A stretch of DNA of 64,000 nt from positions 2,232,001 through 2,296,000 of the forward strand of contig NZ_CP098039.1 in NCBI RefSeq assembly GCF_023650955.1. Reading direction: 5' to 3'. The first letter of the stretch is position 1, and each line of letters starts with the position of its first letter. Below the pieces are notes generated by a model. It was not told the DNA's origin and did not search any database. It saw only the letters and a program-made list of their open reading frames with translations. The position numbers and the translations under genes are program-made. Shown in pieces: positions 38,778 through 49,922 of this stretch. This DNA comes from Thermosynechococcus sp. HN-54 (GTDB lineage: Bacteria > Cyanobacteriota > Cyanobacteriia > Thermosynechococcales > Thermosynechococcaceae).

Positions 38778-39368
38778 CTAGAGAAATTGACAGGGTTGAC
38801 GAATTGCCTGTGCCAATAACTGCCGATACTCGCGATCGCTGACGATATAAGCCCCAAAGCGCTCAAGATGGGGATTTTGCAGTTGGGCATCAAACAGCAG
38901 AAAGCCGCGACGCCGCAGATGTTCCACTAGTCTCACCATCGCCACTTTTGAGCCGTCGGGGATGCGATAGAACATGGACTCACCAATAAATGCGCCGCCA
39001 ATAACAATACCGAGAATGCCCCCTGCGAGTTCATCGCCCTGCCACGTTTCAAAACTCACCGCCCAACCCGTGGCGTAAAGCAGATGGTACACCTCCTTGA
39101 GACGGGGCGTAATCCATGTACTCGGGCGATCGGCACACCCATCGACCACGGCAGCAAAGTCTCGGTTAATCGCCACTTGAAAGCGATTTTGATTGAGCAC
39201 CCGCTGCAAAGACTTCGGATAGCGAAACCGCTCATCCAAAGGAATCAGTGCCCGCTGGCGACTGGTGTACCACTCTAGGTCATTGTCCTCCCCCATCAGA
39301 AAGTAACCTTGGGCGTAGCCTCCCTCAATAATGGTTTTGCGTACCCACGCTGCCTCAGGGATATGCAT
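38778..39368 (-). CDS. aat: Leucyl/phenylalanyl-tRNA-protein transferase
   Basis: The 196-residue protein has the Aat core: [24 protein letters not shown], then [20 protein letters not shown] and GESMFYR. It adds Leu or Phe to N-terminal Arg/Lys for ClpS/ClpAP degradation by the N-end rule. The upstream 166-base gap before the TPM gene is strikingly AT-rich and holds no gene. Confidence 0.93.
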   Translation of the reverse strand: MHIPEAAWVRKTIIEGGYAQGYFLMGEDNDLEWYTSRQRALIPLDERFRYPKSLQRVLNQNRFQVAINRDFAAVVDGCADRPSTWITPRLKEVYHLLYATGWAVSFETWQGDELAGGILGIVIGGAFIGESMFYRIPDGSKVAMVRLVEHLRRRGFLLFDAQLQNPHLERFGAYIVSDREYRQLLAQAIRQPCQFL

Positions 39369-39420
39369 ACTGATACTCTGAACAATAGAAGCCTGACATT
39401 ACTTAGATGGATTTAGATGA

Positions 39421-39957
39421 ATGTTGCCTATGCTACTCCCATCTTCGGCTGTGACGACAACCATAAGCCGTTACTGGCGCTGGTGTGTGGCATTGCTACT
39501 GGCGATTTTGTGGATTCTGCTGACGCCGACGGGGGCGATCGCCGAAGATTACACCAAAGAAGCCCTGATCAACATGGATTTTTCCGGACGGGATCTGCGG
39601 GGTTCGGAATTTACAAAAGCCAACCTCTTCCACAGCAACCTCAGCCACACCAATCTTCAGGGGGTGAGCTTCTTTGGCGCCAATATGGAAACGGCTAACC
39701 TTGAAGGTGCCGATTTACGCTACGCCACGTTGGATACTGCCCGCCTCGCTAGGGCCAATCTCACCAACGCCATCCTTGAAGGCGCCTTTGCCTTTAATAC
39801 CAACTTTGACGATGCCATTATCACCGGTGCTGACTTTACCGATGTGGAACTGCGCGAAGATGCCCAGCGCAAGCTCTGTAAGGTTGCCAGTGGCACCAAT
39901 CCCGTGACGGGGCGCAAGACTTGGGAGACACTCCACTGTGAAGACTTTGCGTCTTAA
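39421..39957 (+). CDS. Lumenal/periplasmic pentapeptide-repeat protein
   Basis: The 178-residue protein has a hydrophobic export signal (about 20-45, WCVALLLAILWILLTPTGAIA). About 18 pentapeptide repeats follow (FSGRDLRGSEFTKANLFHSNL onward). A short C-terminal domain has two Cys (KLCKVASG, LHCEDFAS) that could form a disulfide. It resembles the thylakoid-lumen pentapeptide proteins of cyanobacteria and plants (TL15/TL17 group). Its role is unknown. Confidence 0.85.
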   Translation: MLPMLLPSSAVTTTISRYWRWCVALLLAILWILLTPTGAIAEDYTKEALINMDFSGRDLRGSEFTKANLFHSNLSHTNLQGVSFFGANMETANLEGADLRYATLDTARLARANLTNAILEGAFAFNTNFDDAIITGADFTDVELREDAQRKLCKVASGTNPVTGRKTWETLHCEDFAS

Positions 39958-40063
39958 TGCGTCTCCAGTTTACTCAAGGGACGATGATCCCCAAGGGCGA
40001 TCGCCCATGTCGGGAATTCTGATAAAGTATTACAAAAGTTAAGATTTATGACTAGAGTTTTTC

Positions 40064-41056
40064 ATGAACGTTTTTATTGTTGGCGGTACGGGTACCCTAG
40101 GGCGGCAAATTGTGCGCCGCGCCTTAGATGAAGGACATCACGTCTATTGTTTTGTCCGCAGTCCAGCCAAAGCCACGTTTCTGCGGGAATGGGGCGCCAC
40201 CATTCTCCAGGGAAACCTCTGTGCTGCCGACAGTATTCTTGAGGCATTGAAGTACGCCAAAGCTTCGGTGGTCATTGATGCTTCTGCCACTCGCCCCACT
40301 GATACACTGACGATTGAAGCAGTGGATTGGCAAGGCAAGGTCAACTTGATTCAGGCTGCCCAAGCGGCTGATATTCAACACTTTATCTTCTTCTCGATCA
40401 TGGGAGCGCAGGATTATCCCCATGTGCCCCTGATGCAGATCAAACACTGTACCGAAGACTTTTTGCGCGAATCGGGACTAAACTACACGATCCTGCGCCC
40501 CTGTGGCTTCTTTCAAGGTTTGATTGGCCAGTATGCAATTCCCATTTTGGAGAACCAATCAATTTGGGTTCTAGGGGAATCCACGGCCATTGCCTACATG
40601 GATACTCAGGACGTGGCCAAGTTTGCTGTGCGGGCGATTGATCGGCCAGCCACCTATGGCAAAACCTTTGATCTAGCGGGCACCCGTGCCTGGACAGCAG
40701 ATGAAATTATTAAGCTGTGTGAAAATCTCTCAGGACAGGAGGCGAAAATTACTCGCTTGCCCATTGGCGTATTGCGAGCGGCTCGCCAAGCCACCCAGTG
40801 GTTTCAGTGGACATGGAACATTAGCGATCGCCTCGCCTTTACGGAAGTGATTGCCAGTGGTCGCGTCTTTAATGCCCCAATGGCGGAGGTCTATGAGACA
40901 TTTGGCCTCGATCCCAGCGAAACCCTGACCCTTGAGGCCTATTTACAGGACTATTTCACCCGAATTCTGCGTAAACTCAAAGAATTGGATTACGAAAAAG
41001 CCAAACAGAAAAAATCTGGACGCAAAAAACGCAGTCCTTTTAAGTCCACCCCCTAG
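40064..41056 (+). CDS. ycf39: Ycf39-like atypical SDR protein
   Basis: The 330-residue protein starts with the nucleotide-binding [18 protein letters not shown] and has the NmrA-like fold. It lacks the classical SDR YxxxK. Ycf39 (HCF244 in plants) works with Hlips to insert chlorophyll into new D1 during photosystem II assembly. The Lys/Arg-rich tail ([14 protein letters not shown]) is typical. It is 8 bases before nadK. Confidence 0.93.
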   Translation: MNVFIVGGTGTLGRQIVRRALDEGHHVYCFVRSPAKATFLREWGATILQGNLCAADSILEALKYAKASVVIDASATRPTDTLTIEAVDWQGKVNLIQAAQAADIQHFIFFSIMGAQDYPHVPLMQIKHCTEDFLRESGLNYTILRPCGFFQGLIGQYAIPILENQSIWVLGESTAIAYMDTQDVAKFAVRAIDRPATYGKTFDLAGTRAWTADEIIKLCENLSGQEAKITRLPIGVLRAARQATQWFQWTWNISDRLAFTEVIASGRVFNAPMAEVYETFGLDPSETLTLEAYLQDYFTRILRKLKELDYEKAKQKKSGRKKRSPFKSTP

Positions 41057-41064
41057 GAGTTGCT

Positions 41065-42000
41065 GTGAAGGCGGGGATCATCTACAACGAAGGCAAACCC
41101 CTCGCGGTTGAATTGGCCACCCGTGTCCGCCAAATTTTAGAACTTGAGGGCTGGGAAGTGCACATGGCCACGGGGATTGGTGGCATTCTTGGCTATTCCC
41201 GTCCCGATAGTCCCGTCTGCCATACCCCCATTGATCAACTGGTGCCCCCCGGCTTTGATGCCTCTATGGCTTTTGCTGTCGTTCTCGGCGGCGATGGCAC
41301 GGTGCTTTCCGCCTTTCGGCAGTTGGCCCCCTGTGAGATTCCGCTGCTCACCATCAACACCGGACACTTGGGCTTTCTCACCGAGGGCTACGTCGCCGAT
41401 TTAGAACCTGCCCTTGATCAAGTGCTGCGCGGCGACTACACGATTGAAGATCGCACGATGCTCACGGTTCAAGTCCTCCGCGATCAAACTGTCATTTGGG
41501 AAGCCCTCTCCCTCAATGAAATGGTGATCCACAAGGAACCCCTCACGGGGATGTGCCACTTTGAAGTGGATGTGGGTGCCCATGCCCGTGTTGACATTGC
41601 TGCCGATGGCCTGATTCTCTCTACGCCGACGGGTTCTACGGCCTATGCCCTCTCAGCAGGGGGACCCGTGATTACCCCCAGTGTCGCTGCCCTGCAATTG
41701 GTGCCGATTTGCCCCCACTCTTTGGCGTCTCGTGCCCTTGTTTTTGCCAATAGCGAACCTGTGTGGATCTATCCTGCGAATCCCTTCAAGCATCTGATTC
41801 TTGTCGTGGATGGGAATGCAGGCTGTTACATTCAGCCAGAGGATCAAGTCTTTGTTCAATGTGCTCCCTACCGTGCTCGCTTCATTCGCTTGCGATCGCC
41901 AGAATTCTTCCATGTGCTGCGGCAAAAGCTGGGCTGGGGATTACCCCACGTCGCCAAACCGCGGCCAAAAGAGAAACCGAAGGAGAGCGACAATTCCTAG
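41065..42000 (+). CDS. nadK: NAD kinase
   Basis: The 311-residue enzyme has [24 protein letters not shown] and [16 protein letters not shown], the NADK signatures. It makes NADP from NAD and ATP. The start is GTG at 41065 with AGGAG about 5 bases upstream. Cyanobacteria often have two NADKs; the other one is not in this window. Confidence 0.94.
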   Translation: MKAGIIYNEGKPLAVELATRVRQILELEGWEVHMATGIGGILGYSRPDSPVCHTPIDQLVPPGFDASMAFAVVLGGDGTVLSAFRQLAPCEIPLLTINTGHLGFLTEGYVADLEPALDQVLRGDYTIEDRTMLTVQVLRDQTVIWEALSLNEMVIHKEPLTGMCHFEVDVGAHARVDIAADGLILSTPTGSTAYALSAGGPVITPSVAALQLVPICPHSLASRALVFANSEPVWIYPANPFKHLILVVDGNAGCYIQPEDQVFVQCAPYRARFIRLRSPEFFHVLRQKLGWGLPHVAKPRPKEKPKESDNS

Positions 42001-42013
42001 GAACCAGAAGTGA

Positions 42014-44068
<2,055 letters not shown>

Positions 44069-44091
44069 ACAAAAAATCAGTGGGAGTACGG

Positions 44092-44133
44092 AGCCACACC
44101 CCTCAAAAATCTTTTAGCCTAAAAAGTGTGGCT
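44092..44133. repeat. Inverted repeat between ligA and the V4R gene
   Basis: AGCCACAC at 44092-44099 pairs with GTGTGGCT at 44126-44133 across a 26-base loop, which itself contains CTTTTAG and CTAAAAAG. It is 48 bases upstream of the V4R gene and may be a terminator for ligA or a regulatory structure for the next genes. Confidence 0.45.
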
Positions 44134-44180
44134 GCTCAATGTCTAGAATTCAAGCATGATAGGGGGCAATTCGCTGATCT

Positions 44181-44912
44181 ATGGTTTCTGTCACGCCGTC
44201 TCGCGCTAGTGGGGGTGCCAATGCCATGACCCCTGCCCAAGGCTACAAGCATCAGTTACACCACACCCATCCCACGCGCACCAATCATTACAGTCTCCGG
44301 GATTATCTTCAATTTGATAGCCAACGCGGGAGCATTACCGATTGGTACGATCAGCGGGTAACCCTAGTGACAGAAGATTTTGTTATTGGCTTAGTGGAAG
44401 GCCTTGAAGAGGAAGTCGGCTCCGCCTCTGCTTTGGTGATGTACAGAATTGGCGAAGAGTGGGGCAAGCGGGATGCTGTGCTCTTCAAGCAACACTTTGA
44501 GCAGGAGTATCAGCGGGAGCTGCGCAAGTCCGCCCTGACATTTATCTTGGAGGCGTGGTGGTGGCCATTTACCACTCAGGGCGGGGGTAACTGGGAAGTG
44601 GATCTCACGGAGCAAAAGAATGGTTTTATGTTCATTAATATCTTTGACTCCGTGGTGGCGCGCTCCCTTGGGGATGTGGGTAAACCCGTGTGCTACATCT
44701 ACGCGGGTCTCTTTGCCGGTTTCTTTACAGGACTCATTCAAAAGCCCCTCAGCTGTATCGAGTTGCAGTGCTATGCCATGGGGGAAACCTACTGCAAGTT
44801 TTTGGTTGGTAAGCAGGATCGCATTGATGCTGCCGCCTTCTGGCAAAACGAGGGAGCCACGGCACGGGATATTGAAAAACGTCTGCGCCAAGGGGAGCTG
44901 GTGAAACGATAA
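44181..44912 (+). CDS. V4R-domain protein, Slr0144-like
   Basis: The 243-residue protein has a helical N-terminal half with ITDWYDQRVTLVTEDFVIGLVEGLEEE. A V4R (4-vinyl reductase-like) domain follows at about 130-225, with YIYAGLFAGFFTGLI and IELQCYAMGETYCKFLVG. V4R domains are small-molecule binding modules also found in BchJ. It resembles Slr0144 of the Synechocystis slr0144-slr0152 photosystem II assembly operon as I recall it. Two phycobiliprotein-like genes follow on the same strand within 46 and 22 bases. Confidence 0.82.
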   Translation: MVSVTPSRASGGANAMTPAQGYKHQLHHTHPTRTNHYSLRDYLQFDSQRGSITDWYDQRVTLVTEDFVIGLVEGLEEEVGSASALVMYRIGEEWGKRDAVLFKQHFEQEYQRELRKSALTFILEAWWWPFTTQGGGNWEVDLTEQKNGFMFINIFDSVVARSLGDVGKPVCYIYAGLFAGFFTGLIQKPLSCIELQCYAMGETYCKFLVGKQDRIDAAAFWQNEGATARDIEKRLRQGELVKR

Positions 44913-44957
44913 GCCACAGGTGAGTGTGTTCATTTATTTTCTAGCGAGGGTTGCCCT

Positions 44958-45431
44958 ATGTTCCGTCAGTTGAATCACTTAACCGTTGTCGCCGATGGTC
45001 GCTATGCCCGGCCGGAGGAATTAAATTTTCTGCGGGAGTACTTGGCCTCGGTGGAGACTCGCATCAGTGCCTACGAAAAAATCCGCGCTGAGGCGGAAAT
45101 GATGGCGGATAAAATTCAATCCATGCAAAAGGCAGAAAATCCCCGCTGTTTTCATTTGATCAATGGCGATCGCTCAGAAATTTGCCGTCGTGACTTGGTG
45201 GATACAATTCGCCTATGTGCTTCGGCAATGCTCTTTTCCGAGTTGGATTTGCTGCGGGATAACTTCCTGCTCTGGTATCGCACCATTGTCAAATCCTTTA
45301 ACTACGAGGTGTCTTCCTCCTCCACCTATGGCAAGTACCTGCCGAACATGACGAAGCAACTGCTCACGCCCGAAGAACAACGGGTGATGCAGCCTGTCCT
45401 TGCCCTCGGCAGTTCAATTTTGTCAGAATAG
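44958..45431 (+). CDS. Phycobiliprotein-like protein with C-x-R-D motif, paralogue 1
   Basis: The 157-residue globin-like protein has a phycobilisome-type start (ARPEELNFLREYLASVETRISAYEKI) and CRRDLVDTIR. There Cys76, Arg78, Asp79 and Arg85 match the C-x-R-D-x5-R of bilin-attaching Cys84 in phycocyanin and allophycocyanin. The C-terminus (QPVLALGSSIL) also fits. It is shorter than the roughly 161-172 residues of antenna subunits. It is about half identical by eye to the next gene, so they are tandem paralogues. Whether it carries a bilin is unknown. Confidence 0.8.
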   Translation: MFRQLNHLTVVADGRYARPEELNFLREYLASVETRISAYEKIRAEAEMMADKIQSMQKAENPRCFHLINGDRSEICRRDLVDTIRLCASAMLFSELDLLRDNFLLWYRTIVKSFNYEVSSSSTYGKYLPNMTKQLLTPEEQRVMQPVLALGSSILSE

Positions 45432-45452
45432 AGTTGTTGTGGGGTAGGACTT

Positions 45453-45923
45453 ATGCTGCGTCAATTGGAAAAACTCAGCCTTGAGGCGGACGGTCGCTAT
45501 GCTAGTGCCAAGGAACTAGAATTTCTCAGAAATTATCTAGCAGCAGCGGAGCAGCGCATCAGTGCCTACGAAAAAATCCGCGATGCTGAGGAGAAAATCC
45601 TTGATCAGGTGGAGCAGCAACTGCGCGCCAAAAGTCCCCACATCTTCCGTAAGGGCAACCAAGACTATTCGGCGGTGTGTCGGCGCGATCGCAAGCATGT
45701 GCTGCGCCTAGCGGCAGCGGCCATGTTATTTGCCGATCTCGATGCCCTGCGGGATGGCTTTTTGCTGTGGTACCGCACGATTATCAAGGCCTTCAAGGAC
45801 GAGAAGGTGGCGCAAGTGACGTACCAAGTCCTGCCCCAAGCGGTCAATCAAGTGCTCTCGGGCGAGGAAACACCGTTAGTGCAGCCTGTGATGGCACTTA
45901 CCCAGTCCATCCTAGGGGAATAG
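45453..45923 (+). CDS. Phycobiliprotein-like protein with C-x-R-D motif, paralogue 2
   Basis: The 156-residue protein aligns without gaps to its upstream neighbour over the first 85 residues, including RYAS..EL.FLR.YLA and RISAYEKIR. It has CRRDRKHVLRL with the same Cys76, Arg78, Asp79 and Arg85. After that, ALRDGFLLWYRTIIKAF parallels the neighbour. It lies 21 bases downstream. Together with the V4R gene it suggests a bilin- or chlorophyll-related role, which is inference. Confidence 0.8.
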   Translation: MLRQLEKLSLEADGRYASAKELEFLRNYLAAAEQRISAYEKIRDAEEKILDQVEQQLRAKSPHIFRKGNQDYSAVCRRDRKHVLRLAAAAMLFADLDALRDGFLLWYRTIIKAFKDEKVAQVTYQVLPQAVNQVLSGEETPLVQPVMALTQSILGE

Positions 45924-46071
45924 ACTCCCCCCACTCAGCAGTGTGGCAAAAATGCGCTAGCCTAGAAGCACCGATTGCACGGGGCAATTTATCACTCCTG
46001 CGATCGCCTTTGGCGTACCATTGGTATTCGCCGCTATAGTATTACTAAGATTCATTGGGATACACAAAGGC

Positions 46072-46956
46072 ATGACCATATCGGCGCAATTGCTGCAACG
46101 GGCAGATTTGATCGGTACACAGGTAATTACCCGTGATACTGGTCGGAAGTTAGGCGTCATTAATCAAGTTTGGGTCGATATTGACCAGCGGCAAGTGGTG
46201 GCCTTGGGGGTACGCAATACCCTCTTTACAGGGGAGCAACGCTACATTCTTCTCGACAGTATTCGCCAAATTGGTGATGTCATTCTCGTTGAGCACGATG
46301 ATGATGTCACTGAGGCTCTCAATACCTACAACTACAGCACACTGATTGATAGTGAGATTGTTACTGAAACCGGCGAAGTGCTGGGTAAGGTACGGGGCTT
46401 TAAGTTTGATCCCGAAACGGGCGACATTACAGATTTGATTTTGGCTTCCATTGGCTTGCCTTGGATTCCGGCTCAACTAATTAGCACCTACGAGTTGCCC
46501 ATTGAGGAAATTGTCAGTACCGGGCCGGATCGCATTATTGTCTTTGAGGGGGCAGAAACCCGCCTACGGCAGTTGACAGTGGGTCTCTTAGAACGGGTCG
46601 GCTTGGGGGCACCCCCTTGGGAAAGCGACGAGGACGAGTACTATCAACCCGTTACGCCGAGCAGTAATCAATTGCCCTCCGGGGCGCGATCGCCCGTCTA
46701 TCCACCTCAACGCAGCCGCAATGACTATCAAGAGGACTGGGAAGCTGCCCCCCGTCGTCGCCGGCGTCAACCGGAATATGTGGACTATGAGGAGGAGGCG
46801 TATGAGTACGAGGAGCGACCTCGCCAAGTCAAGCCTCCAGCGAAGGCGATGCCCGTAGAACTGCCGGAGTCCGAACCGACTGCAGACCCGTGGGAAGAAC
46901 CACAACCCATTCGCCTCGAACAGCGGCAAAAGCAAGAGGAATACGATCACGAATAG
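46072..46956 (+). CDS. PRC-barrel domain protein
   Basis: The product from ATG 46072 (MTISAQLLQRADLIGTQVI) is about 294 residues. Two PRC-barrel units are visible, at about 12-80 (GRKLGVINQVWVDI) and 95-170 (GEVLGKVRGFKFDPETGDI). The last 120 residues are low-complexity, with clusters such as RRRRRQPEY and YEEEAYEYEE, and are probably disordered. Some PRC proteins regulate photosynthetic reaction centres; here the role is unknown. TATAGTATTACT lies about 40 bases upstream as a possible promoter. Confidence 0.82.
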   Translation: MTISAQLLQRADLIGTQVITRDTGRKLGVINQVWVDIDQRQVVALGVRNTLFTGEQRYILLDSIRQIGDVILVEHDDDVTEALNTYNYSTLIDSEIVTETGEVLGKVRGFKFDPETGDITDLILASIGLPWIPAQLISTYELPIEEIVSTGPDRIIVFEGAETRLRQLTVGLLERVGLGAPPWESDEDEYYQPVTPSSNQLPSGARSPVYPPQRSRNDYQEDWEAAPRRRRRQPEYVDYEEEAYEYEERPRQVKPPAKAMPVELPESEPTADPWEEPQPIRLEQRQKQEEYDHE

Positions 46957-46972
46957 TCGGGGATAGTCCGCA

Positions 46973-47488
46973 ATGGCCTATACCCCACTGGCCACAGTAC
47001 TTCAGCACTGGCAGCAGGCTCCTGAATGGCAGCAGCCCCAGCGGTTCTTGCGTCTCTTGGAGCAGTGGCCGCAGCTGGTGGGGTCAATTGTGGCCGAACA
47101 TGCTGTTCCTGTGGAACTCACAGGGCAAGGGGTTTTGCGTGTGGCCGTTGCCAGTAGTACATGGGCGCAGCATCTGATGTTCTCGCGATCGCGCCTCATG
47201 GCCAAAATTCAGCAGACCCTTGGCATTGCTCTCACCGATATTCGCTTTTCCAATCGCGACTGGCGCCGCCGCCCTCAGACCACAACAGAGGAGGCGTTAC
47301 CGCAGGTGGGTCAGCTTCCCAGCGTATTACCTGCAGCCACTCCCCAAGAGGCGTTTCAGCGCTGGCAAGCTCAAGTCCGCCAGCGATCACGGGACTATCC
47401 CCTCTGTCCCCGTTGTCAGTGCCCCACTCCCCTCGAAGAATTGCAGCGCTGGGGACGTTGTGGCCTGTGTTATACGCGAGCGCTCTAA
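46973..47488 (+). CDS. DUF721 (DciA-like) protein with zinc ribbon
   Basis: The 171-residue protein has an N-terminal DUF721 domain (about 10-90) with LQHW..APEW and VLRVAVASSTWAQHLMFSRSRLMAKI. DciA proteins of this family help load the replicative helicase DnaB. The last 30 residues have CPRCQCPTPLEELQRWGRCGLC, two CxxC pairs fit for a zinc ribbon, which is not general in DciA. It ends on a stop codon shared (CTAA) with the convergent cysE. Confidence 0.8.
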   Translation: MAYTPLATVLQHWQQAPEWQQPQRFLRLLEQWPQLVGSIVAEHAVPVELTGQGVLRVAVASSTWAQHLMFSRSRLMAKIQQTLGIALTDIRFSNRDWRRRPQTTTEEALPQVGQLPSVLPAATPQEAFQRWQAQVRQRSRDYPLCPRCQCPTPLEELQRWGRCGLCYTRAL

Positions 47489-48231
47489 ATACCAGCGCCG
47501 TTGAGAAACTCTTCAATGGGGCGATCGCTGAGGCGGCAGGCTTGGCCTTGGGAGGCTGGCAAATCTCCTTGAACAAGAGCAGGCACCTTTTCTTGCTCCC
47601 GCTGTTGCAGCATCTGCACCTGTTTTTCTAGCAGTTCAATGCGATCCAAGAGATAACGAATCGCCTCCGCTTCGGAGTCAGGGAGTTGGCCGTGTTCCAA
47701 GGGAGCAATTTTGGCACCTGTGCGATAGACAATTCGCCCCGGAATGCCAACGACCGTACAGTCTGAGGGGACATCCCGCAGCACCACTGACCCTGCCCCA
47801 ATGCGAACATTATCGCCAATGGTGAGGTTGCCCAAAACCTTTGCGCCAGCGCCGACAACCACGTTTTCACCAAGGGTGGGGTGCCGCTTTCCCGTTTCTT
47901 TACCCGTACCACCGAGGGTCACTCCCTGATAGATCAAGCAATAGTCACCAACAACGGCTGTTTCACCAATGACCACTCCCATGCCGTGATCAATGAAAAC
48001 GCCCTTGCCAATCGTAGCGCCGGGGTGAATTTCAATACCCGTGAGGAGGCGGGCGATGTGGGAAATGAAACGGGGGACAAAGGGAATCCCCCGCCGCCAC
48101 AGCCAGTGGCTCAAACGGTGCAGAACAATAGCCTGAAGTCCAGGATAGCAAAAGACAACCTCTAACCAATTGCGGGCAGCGGGATCCCGCTCAAAGATAA
48201 TTTGGAAATCTGCTTTGAGGGTGCTGAGCAC
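47485..48231 (-). CDS. cysE: Serine O-acetyltransferase
   Basis: The 248-residue protein has the helical N-domain, then hexapeptide repeats with IHPGATIGKGVFIDHGMGVVIGET and GVTLGGTGKETGKRHPTLG. It makes O-acetylserine for cysteine synthesis. A C-terminal coiled extension (LLDRIELLEKQVQMLQQREQE) follows. It is a short distance downstream of cimA on the same strand. Confidence 0.94.
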   Translation of the reverse strand: MLSTLKADFQIIFERDPAARNWLEVVFCYPGLQAIVLHRLSHWLWRRGIPFVPRFISHIARLLTGIEIHPGATIGKGVFIDHGMGVVIGETAVVGDYCLIYQGVTLGGTGKETGKRHPTLGENVVVGAGAKVLGNLTIGDNVRIGAGSVVLRDVPSDCTVVGIPGRIVYRTGAKIAPLEHGQLPDSEAEAIRYLLDRIELLEKQVQMLQQREQEKVPALVQGDLPASQGQACRLSDRPIEEFLNGAGI

Positions 48232-48311
48232 ACGCGGCTCCTTGGCAGTGATGCAACTTATACACCAGTTTCGATCTTAGCGGATTTTGCCGAGGTTCCA
48301 GCAAGCAGGCC

Positions 48312-49922
48312 TCAGGAGGCCACCAATGAGGAGGGTTGCGATCGGCGGCTGCGTTGCAGACCATACTCAAGGGCTTCGGCAACCGCTTGGTAGGAGGCTT
48401 CAATGATATTGGCAGAGACACCCACCGTTGCCCAGCGATCGCGCCCATTACTGGATTCTACCAGCACCCGTGTTTTGGCTGCCGTGCCAGCATGGCCATC
48501 TAAAATCCGCACCTTGTAGTCCGTCAGGTGAAACTCGGCAATCTCTGGATAGAAGGACATCAAGGCCTTGCGCAGCGCCTGATCTAATGCTGAGACAGGA
48601 CCATTGCCCTCCGCCGCTGTGAGCATCTCCTCCCCATTGACCTCAACTTTAACTGTGGCCAAGGATTGGCTGCGAATGGTTGCTTCTAAGTGGCGTGAAT
48701 CCGTGCGGCAAAAGACATCAAAGCCCTTGAGGGTAAACGGTCGCTGGCGTTGTCCGAGTGCCTCCTGAATGAGTAGTTCAAAGCTGGCCTCAGCCGCTTC
48801 AAATTGATAGCCTTCGCTTTCTAGCTGCTTGATTCGCTCCAAAATTGTCCGACTCAAGGGATTCTGGCGATCCAACTCAAAGCCCAGTTCACTGGTTTTC
48901 GCCAAGATATTGCTGATACCGGCCTGCTCAGAAATGATAATGCGCCGTTGATTGCCCACTAAATGCGGCTCAATATGTTCGTAGGTACGGGGGTTACGTT
49001 GCACAGCACTGACATGGATTCCCCCCTTGTGAGCAAAGGCCGACAGCCCCACATAGGGCGCGTGATCATCGGGGGCAAGGTTGACAATTTCACTCACATG
49101 GCGGCTAACTTCGGTTAGTGTCGCCAACTGCTCTGGGGTAACACAGTCATAGCCGAGTTTCAATTGCAGGTTGGGAATCAGCGTACACAGATTAGCATTG
49201 CCACAGCGTTCGCCATAGCCATTTATCGTTCCCTGCACCATTCGCACCCCCGCTTGAACCGCCGCAAGGGCATTGGCTACGGCTGTACCAGCATCATTGT
49301 GGGTGTGAATGCCCAAGCAATCCAGCGCACCGAAATGCTCGATTACCTCAGCCACCACCGCCCGAATTTGATGGGGCAGACAACCGCCATTTGTATCGCA
49401 GAGAACCAACCAATCGGCACCCGCCGCTAAAGCGGTTTCAAGGGTTTGCAGCGCATAGTCAGGGTTGGCGAAGTAACCATCAAACCAATGCTCAGCATCG
49501 TAGATCACCCGCCGTCCATGGGATTTCAAGAACTGAATGGAATCGGCAATCATGGCGCAGTTTTCTGCCAAGGTGGTCTTGAGACCTTCGGTGACGTGCA
49601 GATCCCAAGATTTGCCAAAAATCGTTACCCAGCGGGTACCGGCCGCTAGAATCGGCTCAAACATCGGCTCTTCTGCGGCTTTGCGTCCAGGCCGACGGGT
49701 GGCACAAAAGGCAACCACTTCTGCCTGTTGGAGGGGCATTTCCTGCAACTGCCAAAAAAACTGTACGTCCTTGGGATTGGCGCCCGGCCAACCCCCCTCA
49801 ATAAAAGGAATGCCGAGGCGATCCAGTTGACGGGCAATCCGCAGCTTATCCTCAAGGGAGAGGGAGAGGCCTTCCCGCTGGGCGCCATCACGAAGGGTGG
49901 TATCGTACAGCCAAATTTTCAC
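48312..49922 (-). CDS. cimA: Citramalate synthase
   Basis: The 536-residue protein starts with YDTTLRDGAQREGLSLSLEDK and has HTHNDAGTAVANAL (metal-binding) and GTINGYGERCGNANL. The C-terminal LeuA-like regulatory domain spans about 390-520. The length and LRDGAQREG favour CimA over 2-isopropylmalate synthase. It condenses pyruvate and acetyl-CoA for isoleucine synthesis. Its ATG overlaps the preceding TGA as ATGA. Confidence 0.9.
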   Translation of the reverse strand: MKIWLYDTTLRDGAQREGLSLSLEDKLRIARQLDRLGIPFIEGGWPGANPKDVQFFWQLQEMPLQQAEVVAFCATRRPGRKAAEEPMFEPILAAGTRWVTIFGKSWDLHVTEGLKTTLAENCAMIADSIQFLKSHGRRVIYDAEHWFDGYFANPDYALQTLETALAAGADWLVLCDTNGGCLPHQIRAVVAEVIEHFGALDCLGIHTHNDAGTAVANALAAVQAGVRMVQGTINGYGERCGNANLCTLIPNLQLKLGYDCVTPEQLATLTEVSRHVSEIVNLAPDDHAPYVGLSAFAHKGGIHVSAVQRNPRTYEHIEPHLVGNQRRIIISEQAGISNILAKTSELGFELDRQNPLSRTILERIKQLESEGYQFEAAEASFELLIQEALGQRQRPFTLKGFDVFCRTDSRHLEATIRSQSLATVKVEVNGEEMLTAAEGNGPVSALDQALRKALMSFYPEIAEFHLTDYKVRILDGHAGTAAKTRVLVESSNGRDRWATVGVSANIIEASYQAVAEALEYGLQRSRRSQPSSLVAS

